This document shows positions 1-12,400 of a stretch of 23,692 nt of DNA, one piece after another. Position 1 is the stretch's first letter, and each line of letters begins with the position of its first letter. The DNA is from an uncultured Oscillospiraceae bacterium (GTDB lineage Bacteria; Bacillota; Clostridia; Oscillospirales; Oscillospiraceae). Where the stretch lies: the NCBI GenBank assembly GCA_910577415.1, contig CAJTLK010000004.1, positions 1-23,692 on the forward strand, read 5' to 3'. The notes under the pieces were generated by a model. The model saw only the letters and a list, made by a program, of their open reading frames with translations. It did not search any database and had not been told where the DNA came from. The translations under genes were made by a program, and so were the position numbers.

Positions 1-489
1 CCGCCACAGTCTTGGGCGCGGACATCTTCACGGTGGCGTCCTGATTCTGGGTCTCGTTGAACAGCTTCTGGTTGTTCTGCACCACCCGGAGATGGATCAA
101 GCCATATTCGGCAGTGTTCTGAATATTGTAACGGATGAGGATGGTGGTCTCCCCGTAGGCTCCCGGTACAGGCGTGATCTCCACCATGCCGTTGTTCACT
201 CTGGCGGTGGCAATATTCTCGTTGGCGGAGTACACCACCACATCGGTATCAAGAATATATACGTTATTGTTGAGAAGCTGGGTCCGCTTCTGCTCGTTGG
301 GCGTCAGAGCGGCGGTATTGTCCACGTCGGCGGCGTTCTCCAGCCGGAAGCCGGTGGTCAGCTTCATTGTCACCTTCTTCAGATCCACAGTGAGGAGCTG
401 CTCTTCGTTCATGGTGACGTAAGTGCTCTCCCGGCTGCTGGGTGCGGGTGTATAGGAGAAATCCTTGCCGCTGTCCTCCGGGACACCGC
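1..489 (-). other. Ig-like domain after propeller J (runs off the window)
   Basis: L-T-V-D-L-K leading strand, G-F-R-L-E, V-Y-S-A-N-E-N-I-A-T-A, and G-E-T-T-I-L-I followed by I-H-L-R-V-V. The domain appears nearly complete, and about 25 further residues extend to the edge with no stop. Since each earlier spacer leads into a new propeller, an eleventh propeller or a C-terminal anchor may follow. Confidence 0.78.
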
Positions 490-3400
490 TGGTCGTCAGC
501 GCCAGAGCGTTATTGAGGTAGAGGCTGTAGTAGTCGTCCGCACCCACACGATAGGCGTAATAACGGTTATACGCCTTACCGTTGTCGTCGCTGCTGGTAT
601 TGTATGCGTCCAGCCCGCCGTAGGGGTTCGCGGCATTGGTATCAGGCAGGTTCAGATTGCCGTAGCTGCCCAGCTGGCCGTAGCTGTTGTCGCCCCAGGC
701 ATACACGGTGCCGTCATCCCGCAGCGCAGCGGTATGCTGGCCGCCGGCGGCCACTGTCATGACCTTGTCCAGCCCATCGCTGGTAACGTCAGAGTTATAG
801 TAGTAGATGCCGCTGTGATCCTCATTCTTGAGGTCGGACTTCTTCACCTGGGTAGGCGTCGACTCCGTTGTCCAGGCAGTGCCGCCCTTGGTATCGCCCA
901 CGCCCAGGATGGACTGGATACCGCCCTCGCTGTTGCGGCCCAGGGCATAGACGGTAGACTTATTGTTGACAAAGAAACTCTGCACCGCATGGGCGCTTAC
1001 CTGCACGATCTTTTGGGCGCCATCGGCGATCCAGGTGTTGCCGCCGTTGATCTGCACGGGCAGGTAGGAGCGATCAGCGCCGCCCTGCAGCTCGCCGATC
1101 TGGCCGTAGTTCCCGGCGCCCCAGCCCCAGGCCGTGCCGCCGGCTGTGACCGCCAGCATGTGGGCGGAGCCACCGCTGATAAGCATGGCGGCGCGGAGGT
1201 ATTCGTCGTCGGTGAGGGGGATGGTTTCGGGCGTATTGTCAGCCTTGAAGCCGTAAGCCGTATCCCGGGCCATATTATTATTATCCCCGCGGTACACCAG
1301 GCCCGGCAGGACCTGCGAGCGGTTGGCGTCGGCGTCGGCGTAGCCCTTGCCCATCTGGCCCCAGTTATTGCTGCCCCAAACGGCCACGGTACCATCGGCG
1401 CGCAGGGCCATGGTGTAATTGCCCTCGGCGTAGATATCCACTACGGTATCCAGCCACAGTCCGTTGGTGACGCCGCCGGCCAGGCTGCGCACCCGTCTGG
1501 GCGTGGTCTGGTTGGCACGAACGTTATCGCCGCCGGTATAGTTGCCAATGCCCAACTGGCTGCATCCGTTGTAGCCCCAGGCCCAGACATAGCCGTCCTT
1601 GGTCAGCGCCAGGGAATGATGGTCGCCAGCGGCTACCTTTACAACGCCCAGACCATCCAGGGCAGAGATCTTATCGGCAAAAGCGTAATGGGTCTTGTTA
1701 TTGCTGTTGGCCTTGCCCAGCTCGCCGTGCTCATTCTCGCCCCAAGCGTAGACGCTGCCGGACTCGGTCACTGCCAGGGCAAAATCGGCGCCCGCCGCAA
1801 TGTAGACCACATCCGCCAGATTGGCGCCGGCGCTGTCCATGACCCGCACCGGGTAATACTGGTTCACCGTATTGCCGCTGCTGCTGTTGGTCATGCCCAA
1901 CTGGCTGTAGCCATTGTAGCCCCAAGTCCAGACCGTACCATCGGCACGCAGGGCCACGGTGAAGTTGTCGCCGCTGACCACCATGGGCGCGGTGAAGGAG
2001 GGCACAGGCCCCAAAGCGCCGGGAGCGTCCGGGCGCTTTACAGTAACTACGATCTGGCCCACAGCCTTGGTGACGGTATCATACACCAGGACCTTGGTCT
2101 CACCATAGTTGCCGTCACTGTTGGCAATGATCTTCGCGGAGGCTCCGGTGGTCTCCACCCGTGCCAGGCGGTCGTCGCCAACGGCGTAAATAAAGCGGTT
2201 GTCACTGGTGTTTGTGGTGGAATACTTGTTGTCATTTGCGTCCTCTGTCAGGCCGGCCAGCGGGACCCGCTCGGCACGCTTGTAAAGGTTAAATCCTTGA
2301 CCCTTTACCCAAACCAGAGTGTCCACCGTCATGCTCTCGCCGCCGGCAAGAGTGGCGAAATAGTCTTCCTCGGCCTGATAGCTGACGGGCATATCACCCG
2401 CCAGGTTATCTTGACGGCTAATGGTCTCATAGACCAGCTTGCCAACGTCGCTCATGGCAATGCGCTCATAGCCCACGTCGCCCACACGCTGGGGCCGGGT
2501 CTGATTCATGCCGAAGGAGTGCTGGTCGCCGATCTGGCCGTAGCCGTTGTTGCCCCAGGCCCAGACGGTACCGTCGTTGCGCAGGGCCAGACCGTGGTCG
2601 CCGCCGAAGGTGACGTCCTGGATCTGATACATATAAGTAGTGTTAACATTGTCCCAGTCAAACTCGTTCCAGCCCCGCAGGATGCGGGTGGGCGTAGACA
2701 GGTTCTGGCCCTTTCCTGTTCCGGTCTGGCCGCTCTCATCGCTGCCGAAGGTGTAGGCCACGCCACTCTCCACAATGGCATCCGCATTGCCCGTCATGTC
2801 ACCGATGAGGGTGCCCACGAAGGCGGACACATCGTCGCCCGCGCCTACGTCGGTAATACGGAGCTTCTTGGCGTAGCTGGTCCAATCGGGAGCGAGATCA
2901 GTGACGCTGTGATTCTGCACGTCATAGATCTGTACCGGTTTAAGCCCGCCGGAACCCTTATAGGTGCCGCCCGGCGTAACGCTGGAAGCCATCCCCCGCA
3001 TATTTCCGCTGGCGGAGGTGCCGATGCCGTAGATGATCTGCCCGGTGCTGTCCAAGAGCAGACCGTGCCGGGCGCCGCCGGCGATCTTTACGATATTGCG
3101 CTGATAGTAATCCTCAGAGAGGTTGGTCATCTGGGTGGTCGGCTGGTCGGCTCCCCACACCTGCTTGTGAAGGTTGCTGGACTTACCGGCGTCCTTGTCC
3201 ACCCGGACAGGCACCTGGGTATTCTCACCGTCGTAATCGTCATAGGTCCACTGGCGGTGATCCGTATGGAAGCCATAACACGCGTTGAAGTAATAGGCGC
3301 TGTGTCCGCTGCCATCATCGTAAATATACCAGCTGCGGCTCAGGCCCTTCCGCTGGAAGTTGCCCCAGTAGGCCACGGTGCCGTCGCTCATCAGGGCCAT

Positions 3401-6400
3401 GGCGCCGTGGTCGGTGGCGGCGATGTCGATGACCTGCTGCAACCCGGTGGTGTTGCTCAAAGCGTCATACTGGCTGCCCACATTCTGCACCCGGGTGGGG
3501 GTAAGCACATAGGGAGCATAGCCGTAGATCGTGCAGGAATGATACGTGGTAGCATGTATCCATGTCTTTACCCTGCTGCCAACGCCATAATAATTTGCCA
3601 TGGTCCGGTTGAGGCCAGCCTCCCCCAGGAAGTCGCTGCCCCAGGCGTAGACCGCACCGTCGGCAGTCAGGGCGTAGGCGCTTTCAAAGCCCGCCGCCAC
3701 GCGGATGACGTTGCTGAGGCCCGACACCTGCTGGGCGCCCAGAGAGTAGCGCTTGTCGGAGCTGATCCGGTTATAGCCGTCCAGGGTGGTGGAGGCATAA
3801 CCCAACTGTCCGTGCTGGTTGTCGCCCCAGGACCACACGGAGCCGCTCCGATCCACAGCGTAGGTGGAGTAGCCGCCGGCGGCGATGTAGACGATGTCGG
3901 TCAGGGCGCTGCCGTCGGTCTTGAGCACCTGCACCGGGTAGGTGCGGCTGGTGCCCGCGTTCTCACTGTCCACATTGCCGTCGTAGGCAAAGTTGTTGCC
4001 CAGCATTCCACGGTAAATGAAGTCGTCGGCGATCTTCTTATAGTTATCGCCCCAGGCCCACACAGTGCCGTCGGAGAGCAGTGCAACGCTGTGGGCTTCG
4101 CCGGCAGCTACCATGGGCAGAGTGATGACCTTGCTGACGTCCGGGTCGTTGGCCACCCAATATTTACTCTGATCGGTGGTCTCCCGGCTGGCATAAGGCA
4201 GCACGCGGACGGTCAGAACGCTCTGCGCCTTGGTCTGATCGTCCCTGATAATGATACGGGTCTCGCCGTGATAGCCCACTTCCTCGTTGGGCGTCAGCAC
4301 CACGGTGGTATTGTTCACCTTCACTGCCTGCAGCCGCTCGGGATCGGTGGAGATCACCTCGATATCTCCCACCTGAGCCTTCCGGTCACGGCGGTTGTCG
4401 TTCATACCACGGAGGTTAAAGAGATAGTTGTCCCGCTGGAACACGGAGTTCAGGTCGATGGTCAGGGTGTAATCCTGGGCCATGGTGATATAGTTGCCCA
4501 GCGGATTCTCCTTAAATGTGTCATGGAGACTGAATTGATTGTAGCTGGAATAGTTCGCCTCCGCCCCGGCGTCTCGCTCATGCTCCCGGTCACCGAACTT
4601 CACATGCTCCAGTGTGGCGTCGTCCACCACCATGTTGTCCACGTCGATATACCCCACCTGCACCGGGTAGTTCTTCCCGGCGGTGCTGAAATCGCCCAGC
4701 GCGCCATAGGACCCAACGCCCCAGGCCCACACCGAGCCGTCGTCCTGGACAGCCGCGGAGGTATGACGACCCAGGGACACCGAAGTGGCCCGGTTAAAGT
4801 ACGCGCTGTAGTTCAGATTGTCGTCATAGCGGGTGTCGTTATGGGAGTTGCCCCGGTCCACCCGTGTGGGCAGCAGGGTAGCGGCAGCGGTGGCTCCCCG
4901 GTTGCCCAGCTGGCTCTCATTGTTGGCGCCCCAGACGTACAAATACTGGAACTCATAGGAGTCGGTGGGATCGTAGTAGTCGGAATAGGGCGTTGCGGTG
5001 TAGCCGCCGGGAAATGCCTCCTGCGCGGTGGGCATGACACGGGCGCCGGAGGAGCTGCCGCCGGCGTAGACCCCCCGTACCCCGGTCAGCTGAACAGAAG
5101 TACCGGAGCCGGTGCCGTCGTCGATAAGAACGAACTTCACGGCCTCGGGGGTATTTACATTGCTGTTGATGCCGCTCTGACCCGAGGCGTTCCGGCCCCA
5201 GCTTACAGCCCGGTGGGCGTTATTGCCGCTTTCATCCACGATCTGAGCGACAGCATGGTAGTCTCCGGCGTCCAGGGTCATAACGCCGCTGAGATGGCGG
5301 TTTCCAGTCTCGCCGCCGTGGACGTAGTAGGGGTTGTATTCCCGGACAGTGGTACCGTAGACCACGCCGTCGAAGCCGGCGCCCTGCTCGCCGTAGCTGT
5401 TGGTACCCACGGTGATCACGGTGCCGTCCCAGCGCAGCAGCTTCAGGCTGCTGTAGCCGGTGGAAATATCCACAATATTGCTCAACCGCTCGGAGAGCTT
5501 CAGATTGTTGGCGTTGCTGGTGCCGTTCAGGTTGGTAATGACCGCGCCGCTGTGCTGAAGCACCGCGCCGGACCACAGCCGCTGCGGGGAGGTAAAGTAC
5601 TCGATCAGGTTGTCGCCCGCGCTGGCGCTGCGCAGCTCGCTGAGGACATTCAGTCCCCAGAACCACACATTGCCCGTGGCATTATCCAATGCCACGGAGA
5701 AGTCATTCCCGGCTGCGATGGCCGCGATGCGGATATTGCTATTTGTAAGGTCAAACGCCTTGACAGCGGCAACCTGATTTTGGCTCGTTCCACAGGCGCC
5801 CTTATCCGACTTGCCCCAGGCCCAGACCGCGCCGTTGGCGTCCAGCGCCAGACTGTGGTTGTCGCCCGCGGCAACGGCCACGATGTTGGTCAGATATCCG
5901 CCGCCGGACTTGATGACCCGTACCGGGCTATGCCGATCCGTGGCGCTGTTGTCGCCCAACTGGCCATAGCCGTTGTAGCCCCAGGTGTAGACCGTGCCGT
6001 CGGCCTTCAGGGCCACGCTGTGGTAGGCACCCGTCGCCACCATGGGCACGGCAATGGCATTGGCGGTATTGTTCTTGCCATTATACATGCCGTAGTCCAC
6101 TTCAGTCACCGAGAACTGAAGCAGCAGCGGCAGGGTGTAAATGATATTACTACCGGCGACGCTATATTCGATGTTGATATACAGCGTGGCCTTGCCCTTA
6201 TTGTGGGCGGTGACGAGGATATTGGCGTTGTTGGCGTCCATTACGCCAGTGACCACGCTGGGGTCGCTGCTGAAAATTCTGATGATGGCATTGGCCGCTG
6301 TAATGGGATAACGCTTGACAGTGGTCAGCAAGTTGTAGCCTTCGTATACATCGTAGAAGAGCTTGCCGTCCAGCGGGAGGGTCAGGGTGTCGTTGGTCAC

Positions 6401-9400
6401 ATATACATCCAGCGCCGTATCCCCGCTGACATTCACCTGCATGGTGTAGTGCTTATCGATGGGCGTACCGCCCAGGCCGTTTGCCTTGGCGTTGTCCAGC
6501 CACTGGATAATGCTGTAGCCCTCGCCGCCAAAACGGGTGAGTTCCTTAATGCCGTGCTGACCGGCCAGGGTTCCCTGGATCACAGGGTCGCTGTTGCCGG
6601 CATTGAACTTGCCCCATCCCTGGCTGCCCATCATGTACACTCCGGCGGTCCAGTCCACGATAGCGGTGTGGCGCTCGCCCGCGGCGAAGGCCACCATGTC
6701 GTGGAAGTAGCCGTCGCCAGTATTCTTCCAGCCATCGCCGAGCTTCACAAGGGAAGGAACGGTCTTATTGCTGACGTCGCTCTGGCCCAACTGCCCGGAG
6801 GAGTTCAGACCCCAGGCTCCAATAAAATCGGTACCGCTGGCGTCCTTGAACCGGGCCAGGGTGTGGCTGCCGCCGGCAGTGATGGAGCTGGCCTTCAGCC
6901 CGTCGGCGGAGTGCACCAACACCGGGCTGGTGCGGTTGTTGTTCTGGGTGCTGGTGTTGACGGTGCCGTTGCCCAACTGGCCGGAGCCGTTATAACCCCA
7001 GGTATAGATCTTGCCGTCGCCCCGCAGGGCCACAGCGTGGTAGGCGCCCGCGGCGATCCGCACTACGTTGGTGATATAGTAAGCCACGGGATCGGACTCA
7101 CCGGCGGAGACCTGGACCGGTGTGGTGGCATAGGGCTGGATCTTTCCGTCGGAGGAGGCGACAGTCGCCGTCACCGGGTTGCCCAACTGGCCACTGGTGT
7201 TGCAGCCCCAGGCATAGACCGTACCGTCGGCCCGAAGTGCCATGGCAAAGTTGTTGCCCGCGGCCACGGAGCTGATGTTGTTCAGGCTGCCTCTGCCCTG
7301 GACGCCGCCTGCCCGTACGGGTACGGACGTAGAGGTGCTGGCGCCCATGGTGCCGTTGCCCAGAGTACCATTGGTGTTGTTACCAAAGGTGTAGACCTGG
7401 TTATCCTTTCTGGCTACCACCACAGAGAATCCGGCGCCGCCGGCAATGACCCGCACCTCACCAATAGTGGTGTTGGGGCCAAAGTGGGTAGACTTCTCCG
7501 CCACGATGGTCTGCGTAGAGATCTTGTTGTTGCTGGCAGTGCGGGCAAGCTGGCCGTAGTTGTTGCGGCCCCAGCCCCACAGATTGCCCTTGTTGTCGAT
7601 GGCCAGGAAGTGATAGTCACCAGCAGCCACGTCGATGATGTAATCACCCTCGGGCATACCGTTAAAGACCACCTCAGTGGGATATTCATAGGTCAGGCTA
7701 TAGCCATTGGCGTCGTATGCCGGGCTGTACTGGCCCCACATCCACACCGAGCCGTCGCCCCGCAGGGCCACGGTGGAATCGACGCCGGCGGCCACAGTGG
7801 GAGAGACCACGGCGCCCTTGGGCACCACCATCACCTCATAGGTCCCCTTATAGTTGTTGTTGGTGTTGGTGATGGTGATGGTGATCCGGCCATACATATT
7901 GCCGGTGGGCACCAGATACCACTCCGGGGTTCCATCATTGTCGGCATCCAACTGTTCAAATATGGCAATGTCCTCATCGGAGGAGGTATAGACCAGAGCG
8001 CCTATATCGTTGGGGTCGATGGTCTTATTGACCACAGAGTCCAGCAGGTTGAAGCCGCTGGAATAGGACTCGGTAAGCTTGGAGGGATCGATCCACAGCG
8101 CCTCATCCACTGTAATGGCGGTGGGGTTGAGCATGGGCTTCGGCAGTGCGGTACCGTTGCTGGTATGGCCGGTCAGGGTCGTGGGAGCGTGGGCGGTAAT
8201 GCCATGGATATACGCTTCTTCAATGATAATGGCGTAGTAGTTGCCCAGGCCCACCTGCACCAGGCGCTGGCGGTTGTTGTTCTGGGAGAAGTCGCCCAGC
8301 TGGCCCTTGTTGTTCCGTCCGGTATCCCACACAGAGCCCTCTTCCCTGGCTACCACAGAGTGGTTGCTGCCGGCGGCAAAGGTCATAAGCTCTCTGACAT
8401 ACTCCTCATCCAGACCGGAGATACTGGAACCCTTGCCCATCTGGAGAGGAATATCTGTATAGGCATATTCCTTGTCAGCGCCGCTGTTGGTATCCGGGTT
8501 CAGACCCAGCTGGCCGTAGGTGTTGTCGCCGAACGCCCAGACAGCGGCGTCCACCACCGCGGTCCCAGGGATCGTCACCGAACTGGTCGAAAGCGCAAAG
8601 GTCGTAGTGCAGCTCGGGCAGACCACTTGGTCTTCAATGATGGCATCCTCTATAAAGCTTTCCTTAGGACCGACCATGCTGCAAGCAGAATTGGGGCACG
8701 TGACCATAGTCACGTCAGGCGTACTGGAGAGCACCTGGGAGGACATGACCAGGGAGTGGTTGTCACCGGCGCTCACCTTCCGGGCCTTGCTCATCTCAGG
8801 GATGTTCACCTTCTGAGGAATATAGGTTTTGGGCGTGTTGGTCCGATCCACGCCCAGCTGACCGTAGGCGTTATTGCCCCAGGCGTAGACCTTGCCGTCC
8901 TTGTTGGCAATGAGGCTGTGTCCGCCGCCCGCCGCCACGTCGATGGCCTTGCCCAGGTAGACGCCGGCGTCCTCCGGCGCACCTGTGCTGTCCACGCCGT
9001 TGACCACCCGAATGGGGGCCAGGGCGGGGTCCACCGTGTCGGCGCCCAACTGCCCAAAGGTGTTGTCGCCCCAAGCGTAGACCGAGCCGTCGGCCCGCAT
9101 GGCCACGGTGTGGGATACGTGATAGGTCTTTTGATCCTTGGTGTAGGTCATGCCGCCGCCATCCACCTTGACAACGTCGGTAAGGTAGATGTCGTTGGTC
9201 ACAGTCAGCTTGCCGGTGTTCGTAACGGCATAGCCGCCGGTGGCCTCGCCGCGGAGTACCTGGGCAGGCTCATAGCGGTTTTCCATATCGCCCACGCCCA
9301 GCTGGCCACGATCGTTGCGGCCAAAGGCCCACACGGCGCCCTTGTCGTCTACGATAAAGCTGCTGTAATCGCCAGCGGCAATATAGGCCGCCTTGATATT

Positions 9401-12400
9401 CTTGAAATGATTAGACTGGTAATTCCCGGTCACGTCCTGAATGGCGGCATAGGACGTGTTCATAACGTCTCTGGTGTAGTCCTTGGTAATGGGCCAATCC
9501 AGCTGCTCAGCATTCTGGTCCTCCACCACGGTCTTCCAGAAGATGGTCTGCATGTTATATACGCCCAGCTGACCATATTCATTGGAACCCCAGGCATAGA
9601 CCTTACCCTTGGTGTCCATGGCCAGGAAGTGCTTGGCGCCCGCGGCGATCATCACAATATCGCTCAGCTGGTTATTGCCGGAGGCGTCCATGACCGGCTC
9701 GGGAATGGTATAGGGCTGGGGAGAGGGGGTGGTGGTGCCGTCGGACTGGGGATAGCCCTCGGGCAGCAGCTGTCCCCAGAGCCACACATTACCTGCGGCG
9801 TCCAGAGCCACGGTGAAGTTCTCTCCCGCCGCCACCATAGGCGTAGCGGTTCGGGGAGTCTTGGCCTTGTCCCGCTCATCGGCCACCACCGAGACATGGA
9901 TCTCCGCCAGCACCTCGCCGCTGGCTTTGTCGATCACCGAGACAACGGCGGTGCCCGTCTTGGAATAGCCGGCGCTGCTGGTAAAGTTATTGGTTATAAT
10001 ATTGCCGCTGTTATCCACCGTAACGATGTTGGGGTCGCTGGTGGTATACTCCAGGCCCTGCGGCGCATAGCTGCTGGTGCTAGTCTGCGCGGCACTCAGC
10101 TCCCGCCGCCACAGGTCAAAGCCATAGTAGGACTTATAGATGCTGTCGGCGATGCCGCCGCCCAGCCGGATCTGCACCTTGTCCTGGATGCCCATAACGA
10201 GATTGTTGTAGCCCCACTGTTTAGTGATGGGACGATTCCCGGATTGTTTTTCATTCACGCTCACCTGGATCATCCTGGACCTGTGGCTGCTCACATAGCG
10301 GGGGGTAGTGACCCGATCCATAACGTCAATCGGATCGTCGCCATTGGCCACGATACCCAGCTGACCCTTCCGGTCATCACCCACTGCCATGAGGCGGCCA
10401 TCGTTGGTCAGGATGAAGGTGGTGTCTCCGCCGGCGTAGACGGCGGTGGCGGCGTCCATAGTGAGGCTGCCGGCTGTCACCTGCTCGCACTCGCCGGCAA
10501 ACATGGGATACATCCGCACAGTACGGATATAGCCGCCGGGGACAGAGTAGGCCGGGTTGCCCATCTGGCCATAGTCGCTCCTACCGCTGGCATATGCTGT
10601 GCCCTTGTAGGAATTGGAATTCACGTCCCAAACGCTCGCGGTAATGGCTACATGGTCGTTGCCCACACCGATGCTGGACACATTGGCGATCTCATTGCCA
10701 TCGCCGTTAAAGAGCTGCTGAGGCTCCGTATACACAGCGGTTACGGCCTTGCCGGGGGTGGCGGGATCTTCAATGAGCCGCCCCCAGACATAGCCGTGGG
10801 AGGTCCAGCGCGTATTTCCCTGATAGACGCCCTGGTCAAAGGCGATGACGCCGCCGGTGTATTTATCCGCGTCGATACGCACCGCGCGGTTTATCACCTG
10901 CTCGGTGTCGGTGTTCAGCTTGTTGCCCGCGGGCTTGCTCACCGGCACAGGCGTGGTGACAAAGTTCGGCGTGTTGTCCGTCTTTTTCGTCGCCAGTCCG
11001 GCGCCCAGCTGGCCATATTCGTTGGAGCCCCAGGTCCACACGGTACCGTCGCCCAGCAGGGCCACAGAGAAGTCGGTACCGGCGGCGATGTCGGTGGCGT
11101 GCTTGAACTCGCCCATGGCGTTTACGCCCTTGACCACCACGGCGCCCAGGTGAGCGCTCTGCTCATCGGCGTCGCCCTGGCCCAGCTGGCCCAGGCTGTT
11201 GTTACCGGCAGCCCAGACGATCCGGGTAGTGGTCTTGCTCTCCGTCCGCTCGGCCAGAGCCAGAGCATGACGAGACCCGGCGGCCACATCCGTGACGCCG
11301 GTGATCTCATTGCCCATAGTGTCGGTGAGGATCTTTCCGCCAGGCAGCTTCCCATCGTCGCCGACGGAGGGATAGTACCACCAGATGACCTGGCCGCAGG
11401 AGGGATCGTTACACTTGTAGATACGGTACTCCAGGATCAAATCGTTATGCCCGGACTGCCAGTTGGCGTCCGCGGTCATTTGAGGATCGGGGGCATTGGC
11501 ATAGACGTCGAAGGCGTCATCATAGATCAGCTCAAAGCCCTCGCTGATCTCCTTATGCTTGCCGGAGGGACAATACATCACGTCCCAGGTGGGATTCCAG
11601 AGCAGTCCGCAATCCTTGCACTCATAGAACTCAGAGGTCGTGGCTACCACGCCCATCTCCCAGTTCACTTCATAGACCTTGAATATCCCCTTTTCGCTGT
11701 CGATCTCCTTCAGGCTATAGTAATTGACCCCTTCTTTGGTCTGCGTAGCCTCGTTGCCATCAGCGGCAATAAACCGCGTGGGAATATACCGGGTGGGATC
11801 TTCTTTCGTAGCCGCGAAATTATAATACGCGCCGTTGGACGACTTATCCAGATAGGATACCACGACCCTGCCGTCCACTGTCTTCTTTTCCAGGGTCACA
11901 TTGGCAGTATTATACGGACGCTCCACCTTGTGGATCATCTTCTTGTTCTTGCTTACCGGCTGGATATTGGTGTGCTGCGGATCAGCCGGACAATGAGTGG
12001 GGATATACCCCTGCGTATAGGGGTTGTTCCCCAATACAGGGATCCCGTCCGCTCCGATTTCGGGATTATTATAGTTCAGATAAGGCGGAAGGGTCTTGCC
12101 GGTGGGCCGATAGGCCGTAGCCACATTCTCCAGCTCGCCCAGCACCCAGACCTTTCCGTCAATGAGCACCAGAGTAAAGGTGTCGCCAGCCGCCACAGCG
12201 GTGGCGTTCTTGATGGGCTGATAATCGACGTTGACGGAGCCGTCGTCGGCAGTGCTGCTCACAGGGATACACGCCTGGACCGGGTAGGCGTGGTCGCTGA
12301 AGGTGCCGTCGGCCAACTGGCCAAATTCATTGGAACCCCAAGTCCAGACCGTGCCGTCACTGAGCAGCGCCGCAGTGTGGTGCGCGCCCACAGAGACCTG

